A stretch of 64,000 nucleotides of DNA, from positions 26,780,671-26,844,670 of the forward strand of contig NC_133227.1 in NCBI RefSeq assembly GCF_040436345.1, read 5' to 3'. Below are positions 54,696-64,000 of this stretch, in pieces (the first letter of the stretch is position 1; every line of letters begins with the position of its first letter). Position numbers and translations under genes: made by a program. The DNA is from Pagrus major (Eukaryota; Chordata; Actinopteri; Spariformes; Sparidae). The notes beneath the pieces are model-generated. The model worked only from the letters and a program-made list of their open reading frames with translations, ran no database searches and was not told the DNA's origin.

Positions 54696-56699
54696 TTTTT
54701 GTAGGATTTAGTTGCACATGATGAGGTGGAGCCTGATGGGATAAAAATGCTGGCAGGATGCACCGTTAGCTGGGCAGCCCAACTAAAGCACAGGTGTAAA
54801 TGACACAATGAATGATGGCTCAGTTCCATTTAGCTGCGTCACTTTCAGGGTCCGTGCTGTCACACTGTCATGGATTATTGCGACACTTGAACAGAGCGTT
54901 GACGTCACCAGTAACACCTGTGTTTCAAGTTAATGTTTGCTGTGAAAAGACGAAACATTTTGGCTTTTTTACATGCATGATTACTTTGTCAACCTTCAAC
55001 AGCTTCAGCTCCCATGAGGCTTCGACAGAGGAACAGTGACCAGCCTCTCTACCACTAACTCGTATAAATCCATGCAATCTATCATCGATTTCCCCTTTTA
55101 GTGGTCAAAAATGAAAAACCTTAAAGAGTGCGATTAATCACGTATTTGCAGTCTGTTATGTGAGACTACAGAGAACATTTGTGAACATCTTTTTTTTTTT
55201 TACTGTGTTGCTTTAAGTTGTTATCTGAAATACTTTGTTAAATGTATGGACAAGGTGTAAAATCATATATGTGACAAAAACATTTCTGTCACGACTTTTG
55301 TTACTTGATGGAAGGTGCTGACATTCTGGATGCTGACCCTCCGAGGACGACATCGCAGAAGGGATAAGGAGCCGAGGGATGATTATGAAAAGTAGATGAC
55401 CTAAAACAAACTCACTGACTCGGTTAATTTATTGATATTCCTCTCATTTTTATTTGTAAGTTAAATCAGTGCTGACACAAGGCACAGGAATATGATGGTT
55501 TAACTTATTTCTGCTTTTTTCCCCCTTCAGCATTCAATCAACACACGGTTTGTTGTCTGTAGACGATGATTTCCAAAAATATTACCTCACATTTTGAGTG
55601 TTTCTGAGAAGACGTGAAGCCCAGTTATTCCTAAAGTGTGATTGGTCGAAGCCTGTAAAGCTTTGTATTATTCCCATTTTACTCCTGCATGATTGTTGTG
55701 GAATGTTAAATAAAAAAAGTTGTGTAATAAATCTGAAAGTAACACATTCTCCTGAAATATTGTGTTGGAGTGTTTTCCTGTATGAAAGAGCCAACATGTC
55801 ACAAACTTAAAATCATTTCAGAATTGTGCTGTTTCTGGTGAAATGACCCATCAGCCCCATGATAACATGGAGGTTATCTGACTGCCTTCATTGATCTCCC
55901 TGTGTGTGTTTCTGTTCCCACAATATCTTGAAAAACTGATTGATTTAAATGAAATTTAGCAGGAAAACAAGTGATTCTGGTGATATTCTGACAGTTAAAG
56001 GAAGAACACACAGTCACCTATTCATTAATGTGTTCATTTATTTATTTGAAGGTTTTGAACAAAGACTTTTCATAACTGCTTCTTAAAATTGTTACTACAT
56101 ATTGACATGATATCAGTCTTAACAAGACGATCAACAAACTATTTTCAGAGGGTTAATTTTGAAACTATACAAGCTGATATTTTACTGATGTTTTTCATGC
56201 AGGTTTTGGTTACATAAAAAAAATGGAAATGTGATTTTGAAACATTAAAACAGAGGCACACTATGAAGGACAGACAGAAGTATGTGCAAAACTAAAAGTA
56301 AAAATGAAATTACACAAAATATGTTCATGAAGATTTGGTACAAATAAAATCACATAAAAATCTTAAAACAAAAAAACCCCCTCAAAAATCCAAACAGATT
56401 CACACATTTTACACACCACATGTTTCTGACAAAAACTGATTCATCATTTCACATCTTGCATATGTAATATTTCCCAAATGTTCAGTAAATGAAGCTCACA
56501 AGTCAAATTTCGTCAAACACGATGCTCTAATCACTCTGTAGGAAACAATCACAGTTTCTCTAAACTGAGAAGAAAAAAACAAAACAATATAAAATCCAAG
56601 AAAAATCATCATGGTCCCACCTCCTATGTTTGATCAGTGCAGTGCAGACACACCTCAACATGTACAGCACCACAGATGAGTCTCTCTTTAATCTCCTGT

Positions 56700-58373
56700 C
56701 TACTTGAGCTCACACAACTCTGCTGTGTCACCATCATTGTTTGGCAGCCAAAGTCCAGGATAGAGAGGCTGAGTGAACGTGGTCTGGACTCTGTGGAGGA
56801 GAGTGATGGTTTCAGAGACGCTGTAGTAAGACAGAGTACCTGCACTATGATCCAGGTAAACTCCTATTGTGGAGGACTGAGGGCCTGAGATGGAAGTAAC
56901 AATATTATTATGTCTGAATTTATAACCTCCACTGTTACATATTAATGACCAGGATTTGTCATTATATGCAAATACACATTCAGTACGGGTCCCTGTTCTG
57001 CTAATGTTCTTGTATGCAACTGCTATATAAACCATCCCGCTCCACTTCACCTCCCAGTAACAACGTCCAGTCAGACCCTCTCTACTCAGGACCTGCCACC
57101 ATTCACCAAATCTGTCTGGGTGAGCTGAATATACCTGGTCTACTGACATTAATGTTGCTTTTCTGTTCCTGTCACTTAATGACAAACGTTTGTTTGCTGT
57201 GTTTGGATCCAGTGTGATTTCACAAGAATACTTGAGAAGTTCAGTTCTGGTTCTGGGCTCTGCTTGAGGCAGTAAAACATCCACTTCAGTCACTGCCCGT
57301 GAGATCTTTGTCCACTCCTCACTCAGGACAGCCTGAAGTTTATCTCTGGCCTCCGACACAGCTGCTGTCACACCCTCAAAAGAGCACAGAGGACGTATAA
57401 CAATGCTGGGTAAGTCTTTAGGTTCGCTCAGACGTGACAGTGAGAAGTAGTTGTTCAGGAAATGGAGATGATCTTCTGTGTGTGAGAGCTTCTCCAGCTC
57501 AGTGTCTTTCCTCCGCAGCTCAGTGATCTCCTGCTGCAGCTCCTCCTCAAGATCTTTAGCTCGACTCACTTCAGTTTTCTGCTGTGATCTGATCTGCTGC
57601 TTCACTTCAGAGCTTCTCTTCTCAATGAGACGGATCAACTCACTGAATGTCTTCTCACTGTCCTCCACAGCTTTGTCAGCAGAAAGATTGATAGCCTCCA
57701 CCCTCCGCTGAAGCACCTTGACGTCTTTCTCTCTGTCCTGGATTCTCTGTTGGATTGTTTGCTGACTCGCCCCGAGCTCCGTCTGCCTCTCAGCCCTTTC
57801 TGCTGCAGCAGAGACTGTGTCATGGCCTTTATGATCATCCATGGAGCAGAGATAACAGATACATTGCTGATCAGTGCGGCAGAAAATCTTCATCACCTCG
57901 TCATGGCGAGAGCAGATGTTCTCCTGAAGCTTTGAGGTGGCTTCAACCAGCTTGTGTTTCTTTAATGTAGCCACACTGTAGTGAGGCTGGAGGTGTTGCT
58001 CACAGTAAGAGGCCATACACACCAGACAGGACTTGAAGGCTTTCAGCTTCTTCCCAGTGCAGAAGTCACAGGCCACGTCTCCAGGTCCAGCATAGGAATG
58101 ATCAGGTGAAGCAGCTTGAAGTTGTACTTTCTTCAGTTCCTCCACCAACTCTGCAAACATGATGTTTTTCACCAGGACAGGCTTCGGTGTGAAGCTCTGC
58201 CTGCACTGAGGGCAGCTGTGTGCTTCCTTCTCTTTCTCCGTGTCCCAGCAGTCTTTAATACAGCTCATGCAGTAGCTGTGCCCACAGGGAATAGTCACAG
58301 GATCCTTCAGAAGATCCAGACAGATTGAACAGCTCAGTTTCTCTCGATCCAGCTGAAGCACATGCTGCGCCAT
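56700..58373 (-). CDS. TRIM E3 ubiquitin ligase copy 11 (C11), 557 aa
   Basis: Complete TRIM protein. After the RING loop it has EKEKEAH, shared with C12, then TPKPVL (Lys for Arg), NIMFAEL and EELKKVQ. B-box1 begins CDFC. B-box2 is preceded by EATSKLQ, as in C7 and C12. The coiled coil has FSELI. SPRY patches (about 56898-57116) are GEWW, MVYIAVA, TRTECVFAYN and ICNSGGYKFRHNNIV, ending PGLWLPNNDGD. The N-terminal third resembles C12, but TRTEC and ICNSGGY match C2 and C8, consistent with patch exchange. The 3' flank is type B and the upstream spacer is B-short. Confidence 0.93.
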   Translation of the reverse strand: MAQHVLQLDREKLSCSICLDLLKDPVTIPCGHSYCMSCIKDCWDTEKEKEAHSCPQCRQSFTPKPVLVKNIMFAELVEELKKVQLQAASPDHSYAGPGDVACDFCTGKKLKAFKSCLVCMASYCEQHLQPHYSVATLKKHKLVEATSKLQENICSRHDEVMKIFCRTDQQCICYLCSMDDHKGHDTVSAAAERAERQTELGASQQTIQQRIQDREKDVKVLQRRVEAINLSADKAVEDSEKTFSELIRLIEKRSSEVKQQIRSQQKTEVSRAKDLEEELQQEITELRRKDTELEKLSHTEDHLHFLNNYFSLSRLSEPKDLPSIVIRPLCSFEGVTAAVSEARDKLQAVLSEEWTKISRAVTEVDVLLPQAEPRTRTELLKYSCEITLDPNTANKRLSLSDRNRKATLMSVDQVYSAHPDRFGEWWQVLSREGLTGRCYWEVKWSGMVYIAVAYKNISRTGTRTECVFAYNDKSWSLICNSGGYKFRHNNIVTSISGPQSSTIGVYLDHSAGTLSYYSVSETITLLHRVQTTFTQPLYPGLWLPNNDGDTAELCELK

Positions 58374-58917
58374 TTCTCCTCCAGACGACAGTGAATGTCA
58401 GTAAGTTTCACTCTCTGTTTCCAGATAAAAGCTGAGCTCATTTCCTTGATGTTCAGTCACTGGTCTGTAGTGTATGAGCCTATCAGCTGTTGCATTTCAT
58501 CACATGGTGTTTAGACCGATCTTTTCACTGGCAGATCTATGAAAGGGGAGGAACTACCAACATCAGAGCTGAATGTGCTGTGAGAGTTTCTCAGAGCAGG
58601 AGGAGCCGAGCCTGGCCAGTCAGTAACGTCTGGGTGGGGTTAAAAAGTTGTGTTTAATCCAGGAAGAGGAGGGTTGTGAGAGTTGCATTGTGTATCAGCA
58701 CTCAGAAATAGTGCACCTGTCAGATAATTATATAATTAACCCGTGTTCCCAGAGGAACCTGATTTACAGGGTACAAGGTTCCTTTTTCTTTCTGTCATCT
58801 CACAACAGGGTTGTGTAACAAAATACTTGCTGAATTCACTTTATGCTCCTCAATAAAAAAAACAAATCTGTAAATGGATGAATAAAAAATAAGACACAAC
58901 AATGAACAATTTCTTGT

Positions 58918-60148
58918 AGTTGAGAGCAGAGGATGAGTTCAGGAGTCTCCCAGCCTGAGGAAAGAAGCTGCTCTGTAGTCTGGTGGTGAAGCAGACTAGT
59001 AACACCTGTACTTCTAAATGTTTGTTGTGAAAAGATGAAACATTTCTTGGTCCATATTCTGCTCTAACTGGGTTCATTGTCCTGACCGGTCAGATTCTGT
59101 GGTGGATATTTTGTGCTTGGTGTTTGTTTCTTCCTCTGTTGTGCTTGCAGAGGTGCATTGAGAGGCTGGGCGGAGCTTCCCACTCACCGGAGCTGCTGAC
59201 ACACACTCACCTGCAGCAGGTTGGCAGTTAGTCTTGCTGATAAAGCCCTGCTCTCCACGCTACCTGCTTCCAGGTGATTTCATCAGTTCGATGTGGCACA
59301 TGGCTCCTGTTAGATCGTCGTTTTGTATGACTTGTAGTTTTTTCGTGTTCACTCCACACACAGTGTTCACCTGCACCTGCACCTCTGCAGCCAGCAGCCT
59401 CACCCTGTGCTCACCAGTCTCAACTCACCACGCTACCTCACCTCCACTTGTACGGTTTTCATCAGATATGACGACGACAGCAAAATCTGGCCTGAAGTCA
59501 GTTTCCTAAGACAGAACAACGGTTCTTCTAACATGTTCTTGTCACTTTGTAGAAAGTCTTTCACAAACAATTAGTGTGTATCTTTTGTGTTATTCATCAA
59601 ATCCACTAACTGCATTATTTGGATATAAACATAGATACCAAGCAAAGTTAAATTTGTCCCAGTAAAACTAAAAATGCCATCTGTTATATGAATGTGTCTC
59701 TGAATGCACTGACTTTGCTTGATCTGGCACTTAATTACACAAAAGCATTATTATTTGATGTCATATTTGTGTGAACGTTTGAAGGAAAAATACAGTTACT
59801 CAAAGGTTATTTCTGCCTAAATATGACTTGATCTCATTCTTGAGCTTCATAATATAAAGATCTGAGCTCAGGAGACAGCTTGAAATCCTTTTAAAGGACC
59901 ATTACAACAGAAAATGGGCCTTTTCACCTGCCAAAAACTGATTGAAGGCCAAATACAGTTACTGAAAGGCCATTTTCAGAAATAAATTTCAAGTTGAGAG
60001 CAGAGGATGAGTTCAGGAGTCTCCCAGCCTGAGGGAAGAAGCTGCTCTGTTGTCTGGTGGTGAAGCAGACTAGTAACACCTGTACTTCTAAATGTTTGTT
60101 GTGAAAAGATGAAACATTTTTTGGTCCATATTCTGCTCTAACTGGGTT
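58918..60148. repeat. Pair of 157-bp direct repeats in S11
   Basis: Repeats at 58918-59074 and 59992-60148 with the same boundaries as in S3 and S8. Confidence 0.7.
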
Positions 60149-60160
60149 TATGTACTGAAG

Positions 60161-60213
60161 CACCGTGTCTATCGTGGCCTTTACGATCACCCATGGAGCA
60201 GTGACAACAGATA
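60161..60213 (-). pseudogene. TRIM B-box2 relic in S11, truncated
   Basis: Same relic, ending at acagata where a deletion joins it to ttttcctgtatg, a sequence that lies about 430 bp further away in S8. Confidence 0.6.
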
Positions 60214-61106
60214 TTTTCCTGTATGAAAGAGCCAACATGTCACAAACTTAAAATCATCTCAGAATTGTGCTGTTTCTGGTGAAATGACCCATCAGCTCCA
60301 TGATAACATGGAGGTTATCTGACTGCCTTCATTGATCTCCCTGTGTGTGTTTCTGTTCCCACACTATCTTGAAAAAATGATTGATTGAAATGAAATTTAG
60401 TAGGAAAACAAGTGATTCTGGTGATATTCTGACAGTTAAAGGAAGAACACACAGTCACCTATTCATTTATGTGTTTATTTATTTATTTGAAGGTTTTGAA
60501 CAAAGACTTTTCATAACTGCTTCTTAAAATTGTTACTACATATTGACACGATATCAGTTTTAACAAGACGATCAACAAACTATTTTCAGAGGGTTAATTT
60601 TGAAACTATACAAGCTGATATTTTACTGATGTTTTTCATGCAGGTTTTGGTTACATAAAAAAAATGGAAATATGATTTTGAAACATTAAAACAGAGGCAC
60701 ACTATGAAGGACAGACAGAAGTATGTGCAAAACTAAAAGTAAAGATGAAATTACACAAAATATGTTCTTGAAGATTTGGTACAAATAAAATTACATGAAA
60801 ATCTTAAAACTCAAAAAAACTCAAAAGTCAGCCTGACAAAAACTCATTCATTATTTCACATCTTGCATATGTAATATTTCCCAAATGTTCAGTAAATGAA
60901 GCTCAAAAGTCAAATTTCAACAAACAAGATGGTCTAATCACTCTGTAGGAAACAATAACAGTTTCTCTAAACTGAGAAGAAAAAAACAAAACAATATAAA
61001 ATCCAAGAAAAATCATCATCGTCCCACCTCCTATGTTCGATCAGTGCAGTGCAGACACACCTCAACATGTACAGCACCACAGATGAGTCTCTCTTTAATC
61101 TCCTGT

Positions 61107-62768
61107 CTACTTGAGCTCACACAACTCTGCTGTGTCACCAACACTGTTTGGAAGCCAAAGTCCAGGATAGAGAGGCTGAGTGAACGTGGTCTGGACTCTG
61201 TGGAGGAGAGTGATGGTTTCAGAGACGCTGTAGTAAGACAGAGTACCTGCACTATGATCCAGGTAAACTCCTATTGTGGAGGACTGAGGGCCTGAGATGG
61301 AAGTATCAATATCATTATGTCTGAATGTATAACCTCCACTGTTACATTCTAATGACCAGGATTTGTCATTACATCCAAATTCACATTCAGTACAGGTCCC
61401 TGTTCTGCTAATGTTCTTGTATGCAACTGCTATACAGACGTACCCGCTCCACTTCACCTCCCAGTAACAACGTCCAGTCAGACCCTCTCTACTCAGGACC
61501 TGCCACCTTTCACCAAATCTGTCTGGGTGAGCTGAATATACCTGGTCTACTGACATTAATGTTGCTTTTCTGTTCCTGCCACTTAATGACAAACTTGTGT
61601 TTGCTGTGTTTGGATCCAGTGTGATGTCACAAGAATACTTGAGAAGTTCAGTTCTGGTTCTGGGCTCTAAAACATCCACTCCAGTCACTGCCCGTGAGAT
61701 CTTTGTCCACTCCTCACTCAGGACAGCCTGAAGTTTATCTCTGGCCTCCGACACAGCTGCTGTCACACCCTCAAAAGAGCACAGAGGACGTATAACAATG
61801 CTGGGTAAGTCTTTAGGTTCGCTCAGACGTGACAGTGAGAAGTAGTTGTTCAGGAAATGGAGATGATCTTCAGTGTGTGAGAGCTTCTCCAGCTCAGTGT
61901 CTTTCCTCCGCAGCTCAGTGATCTCCTGCCGCAGCTCCTCCTCAAGATCTTTAGCTCGACTCACTTCAGTTTTCTGCTGTGATCTGATCTGCTGCTTCAC
62001 TTCAGAGCTTCTCTTCTCAATGAGACGGATCAACTCGGTGAATGTCTTCTCACTGTCCTCCACAGCTTTGTCAGCAGAAAGATTGATAGCCTCCACCCTC
62101 CGCTGAAGCACCTTGACGTCTTTCTCTCTGTCCTGGATTCTCTGTTGGATTGTTTGCTGACTTGCCCCGAGCTCCGTCTGCCTCTCAGCCCTTTCTGCTG
62201 CAGCAGAGACTGTGTCATGGCCTTTATGATCATCCATGGAGCAGAGAATACAGATACACTGCTGATCAGTGCGGCAGAAAATCTTCATCACCTCGTCATG
62301 GCGAGAGCAGATGTTCTCCTGAAGCTTTGAGGTGGCTTCAACCAGCTTGTGTTTCTTGAATGTAGCCACACTGTAGTGAGGCTGGAGGTGTTGCTCACAG
62401 TAAGAGGCCATACACACCAGACAGGACTTGAAGGCTTTCAGCTTCTTCCCAGTGCAGTAATCACAGGCCACATCTCCAGGTCCAGCATAGGAATGATCAG
62501 GTGAAGCAGCTTGAAGTTGTACTTTCTTCACTTCCTCCACCAACTCTGCAAACATGATGTTTTTCACCAGGACAGGCCTCGGTGTGAAGCTCTGCCTGCA
62601 CTGAGGGCAGCTGTGTGCTTCCTTCTCTTTCTCCGTGTCCCAGCAGTCTTTAATACAGCTCATGCAGTAGCTGTGCCCACAGGGAATAGTCACCGGATCC
62701 TTCAGAAGATCCAGACAGATTGAACAGCTCAGTTTCTCTCGATCCAGCTGAAGCACATGCTGCGCCAT
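61107..62768 (-). CDS. TRIM E3 ubiquitin ligase copy 12 (C12), 553 aa
   Basis: Complete TRIM protein with the long N-terminus and the four-residue linker deletion (VDVLEPRT) seen also in C7. B-box2 has CICILC; PRY has NTSLSLSGRNR, the Gly being shared with C1. SPRY patches (about 61305-61523) are GERW, YVCIAVA, TCTECEFGCN and ECNSGGYTFRHND, ending PGLWLPNSVGD. The GERW, FGCN and ECNSGGY patches also match C7, so this linker-to-SPRY stretch likely descends from one exchange event. An exact ISRE-like box lies 31 bp before the ATG. The 3' flank is type B with small deletions. Confidence 0.93.
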   Translation of the reverse strand: MAQHVLQLDREKLSCSICLDLLKDPVTIPCGHSYCMSCIKDCWDTEKEKEAHSCPQCRQSFTPRPVLVKNIMFAELVEEVKKVQLQAASPDHSYAGPGDVACDYCTGKKLKAFKSCLVCMASYCEQHLQPHYSVATFKKHKLVEATSKLQENICSRHDEVMKIFCRTDQQCICILCSMDDHKGHDTVSAAAERAERQTELGASQQTIQQRIQDREKDVKVLQRRVEAINLSADKAVEDSEKTFTELIRLIEKRSSEVKQQIRSQQKTEVSRAKDLEEELRQEITELRRKDTELEKLSHTEDHLHFLNNYFSLSRLSEPKDLPSIVIRPLCSFEGVTAAVSEARDKLQAVLSEEWTKISRAVTGVDVLEPRTRTELLKYSCDITLDPNTANTSLSLSGRNRKATLMSVDQVYSAHPDRFGERWQVLSREGLTGRCYWEVKWSGYVCIAVAYKNISRTGTCTECEFGCNDKSWSLECNSGGYTFRHNDIDTSISGPQSSTIGVYLDHSAGTLSYYSVSETITLLHRVQTTFTQPLYPGLWLPNSVGDTAELCELK

Positions 62769-64000
62769 TTCTCCTCCAGACGACAGTGAATGTCAGTAAG
62801 TTTCACTTTCTGTCACCAGATAAAAGCTGAGCTCATTTCCTTGATGTTTAGTCACTGGTCTGTAGTGTATGAGCCTATCAGCTGTTGTATTTCATCACAT
62901 GGTGTTTAGACCCATGTTTTCACTGGCAGATCTATGAAAGGGGAGGGAACTACCAACATCAGAGCTGAATGTGCTTTGAGAGTTTCTCAGAGCAGGAGGA
63001 GCCGAGCCTGGCCAGTCAGTAACGTCTGGGTGGGGTTAAAAAGTTGTGCTTGATCCAGGAAGAGGAGGGTTGTGAGAGTTGCATTGTGTATCAGCACTCA
63101 GAAATAGTGCACCTCTCAGATAACTATATAATTAACCCGTGTTCCCAGAGGAACCTGATTTACAGGGTACAAGGTTCATTTTTCTTTGTATCATCTCACA
63201 ACAGGGTTGTGTAACAAAATACTTGCTGAATTCCCTTTATGCTCCTCACTAAAGAAACAAATCTGTAAATGGATGAATAAAAAATAAGACACAACAATGA
63301 ACAATTTCTTGTAGTTGAGAGCAGAGGATGAGTTCAGGAGTCTCCCAGCCTGAGGAAAGAAGCTGCTCTGTAGTCTGGTGGTGAAGCAGACTAGTAACAC
63401 CTGTACTTCTAAATGTTTGTTGTGAAAAGATGAAACATTTTTTGGTCCATATTCTGCTCTAACTGGGTTCATTGTCCTGACCGGTCAGATTCTGTGGTGG
63501 ATATTTTGTGCTTGGTGTTTGTTTCTTCCTCTGTTGTGCTTGCAGAGGTGCATTGAGAGGCTGGGCGGAGCTTCCCACTCACCTGAGCTGCTGACACACG
63601 CTCACCTGCAGCAGGTTGGCAGTTAGTCCTGCTGATAAAGCCCTGCTCTCCACGCTACCTGCTTCCAGGTGATTTCATCAGTTCGATGTGGTACATGGCT
63701 CCTGTTAGACCGTCGTTTTGTATGACTTGTAGTTTTTTCGTGTTCACTCTACACACAGTGTTCACCTGCACCTGCACCTCTGCAGCCAGCAGCCTCACCC
63801 TGTGCTCACCAGAGTCTCAACTCACCACGCTACCTCACCTCCACCTGTACGGTTTTCATCAGATATGACGACGACAGCAAAATCTGGCCTGAACAAGTCA
63901 GTTTCCTCAGACAGAACAATGGTTCTTCTAACATGTTCTTGTCACGTTGTAGAAAGTCTTTCACAAACAATTAGTGTGTATCTTTTGTGTTATTCATCAA
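62769..64000. other. Spacer S12, type B, cut by window edge
   Basis: The 5' flank of C12, one 157-bp repeat (63313-63469) and the start of the B insert. The visible part cannot tell B-short from B-long. The array probably continues to the right. Confidence 0.65.
62799..62812 (-). promoter_or_regulatory. ISRE-like element before C12
   Basis: Exact ISRE-like match 31 bp before the C12 ATG, with the same neighbouring bases as before C8. Confidence 0.5.

Larger units (their letters stand above)
49466..56699. other. Spacer S10, type B-long with hAT insertion
   Basis: Hybrid C/A promoter, one 157-bp repeat (50011-50167), the B insert and the B-long block as in S5, interrupted by a 1.64-kb DNA transposon (51219-52861). 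The MITE (53221-53706) and LINE fragment (54441-54695) lie at the same relative places as in S5. The 3' flank of C11 is type B. Apart from the transposon remnant no gene is seen. Confidence 0.7.
58374..61106. other. Spacer S11, type B-short with deletions
   Basis: Promoter A and two 157-bp direct repeats around about 0.92 kb as in S3 and S8. A deletion of about 0.4 kb then joins the B-box2 relic (ends near 60213) to sequence found about 430 bp further on in S8. A second small deletion lies near 60830. No gene is seen. Confidence 0.65.

Noticed and set aside
1-64000. tRNA, rRNA, CRISPR or bacterial operon features
   Set aside because: None seen. Base composition, repeats and gene type are those of a fish nuclear genome.

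Overview
The window looks like percomorph (spiny-rayed) teleost genomic DNA. It holds one tandem array of a single gene family. Twelve copies of an intronless TRIM E3 ubiquitin-ligase gene all lie on the minus strand, eleven of them complete. Copy 1 is cut by the left window edge. Each product is about 553-558 residues with RING, B-box1, B-box2, coiled coil and PRY-SPRY (B30.2) in that order. This is the teleost class usually annotated as 'tripartite motif-containing protein 16-like' and close to the fish finTRIM expansions. The assignment rests on motifs and remembered family sequences; no search was run.

Layout, left to right: C1 (partial, 1-1211), C2 (5023-6684), C3 (10508-12181), C4 (15375-17036), C5 (20409-22070), C6 (27624-29300), C7 (32959-34620), C8 (38483-40156), C9 (43354-45024), C10 (47792-49465), C11 (56700-58373), C12 (61107-62768). 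The spacers S1-S12 belong to a few recurring kinds: type A, type B-short, type B-long, and type A spacers that begin with a diverged 'type C' promoter. The order is A, A, B-short, A with C, B-long, A, A with C, B-short, A with C, B-long, B-short, B. The run 'B-short, A with C, B-long' occurs twice, so blocks of several genes were duplicated together. Spacers carry a 157-bp repeat, a decayed TRIM B-box2 fragment, a retroelement tail, a foldback MITE, a LINE fragment and, in S10 only, a 1.64-kb hAT-type DNA transposon with a clean 8-bp target duplication. The matching empty site is visible in S5.

The main biological point is the pattern of variation. Coding regions are almost identical between copies, yet A and B flanks are clearly older and more diverged, which suggests gene conversion over the coding part. 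Within the proteins, differences concentrate in five small patches of the SPRY domain, the expected ligand-binding face. All eleven complete reading frames are open. This fits a set of innate-immune ubiquitin ligases with a shared effector half and a diversified recognition surface. Some copies carry an exact interferon-response-like (ISRE) sequence about 31 bp before the ATG and others carry altered versions, so induction may also differ by copy. All comparisons were made by eye.
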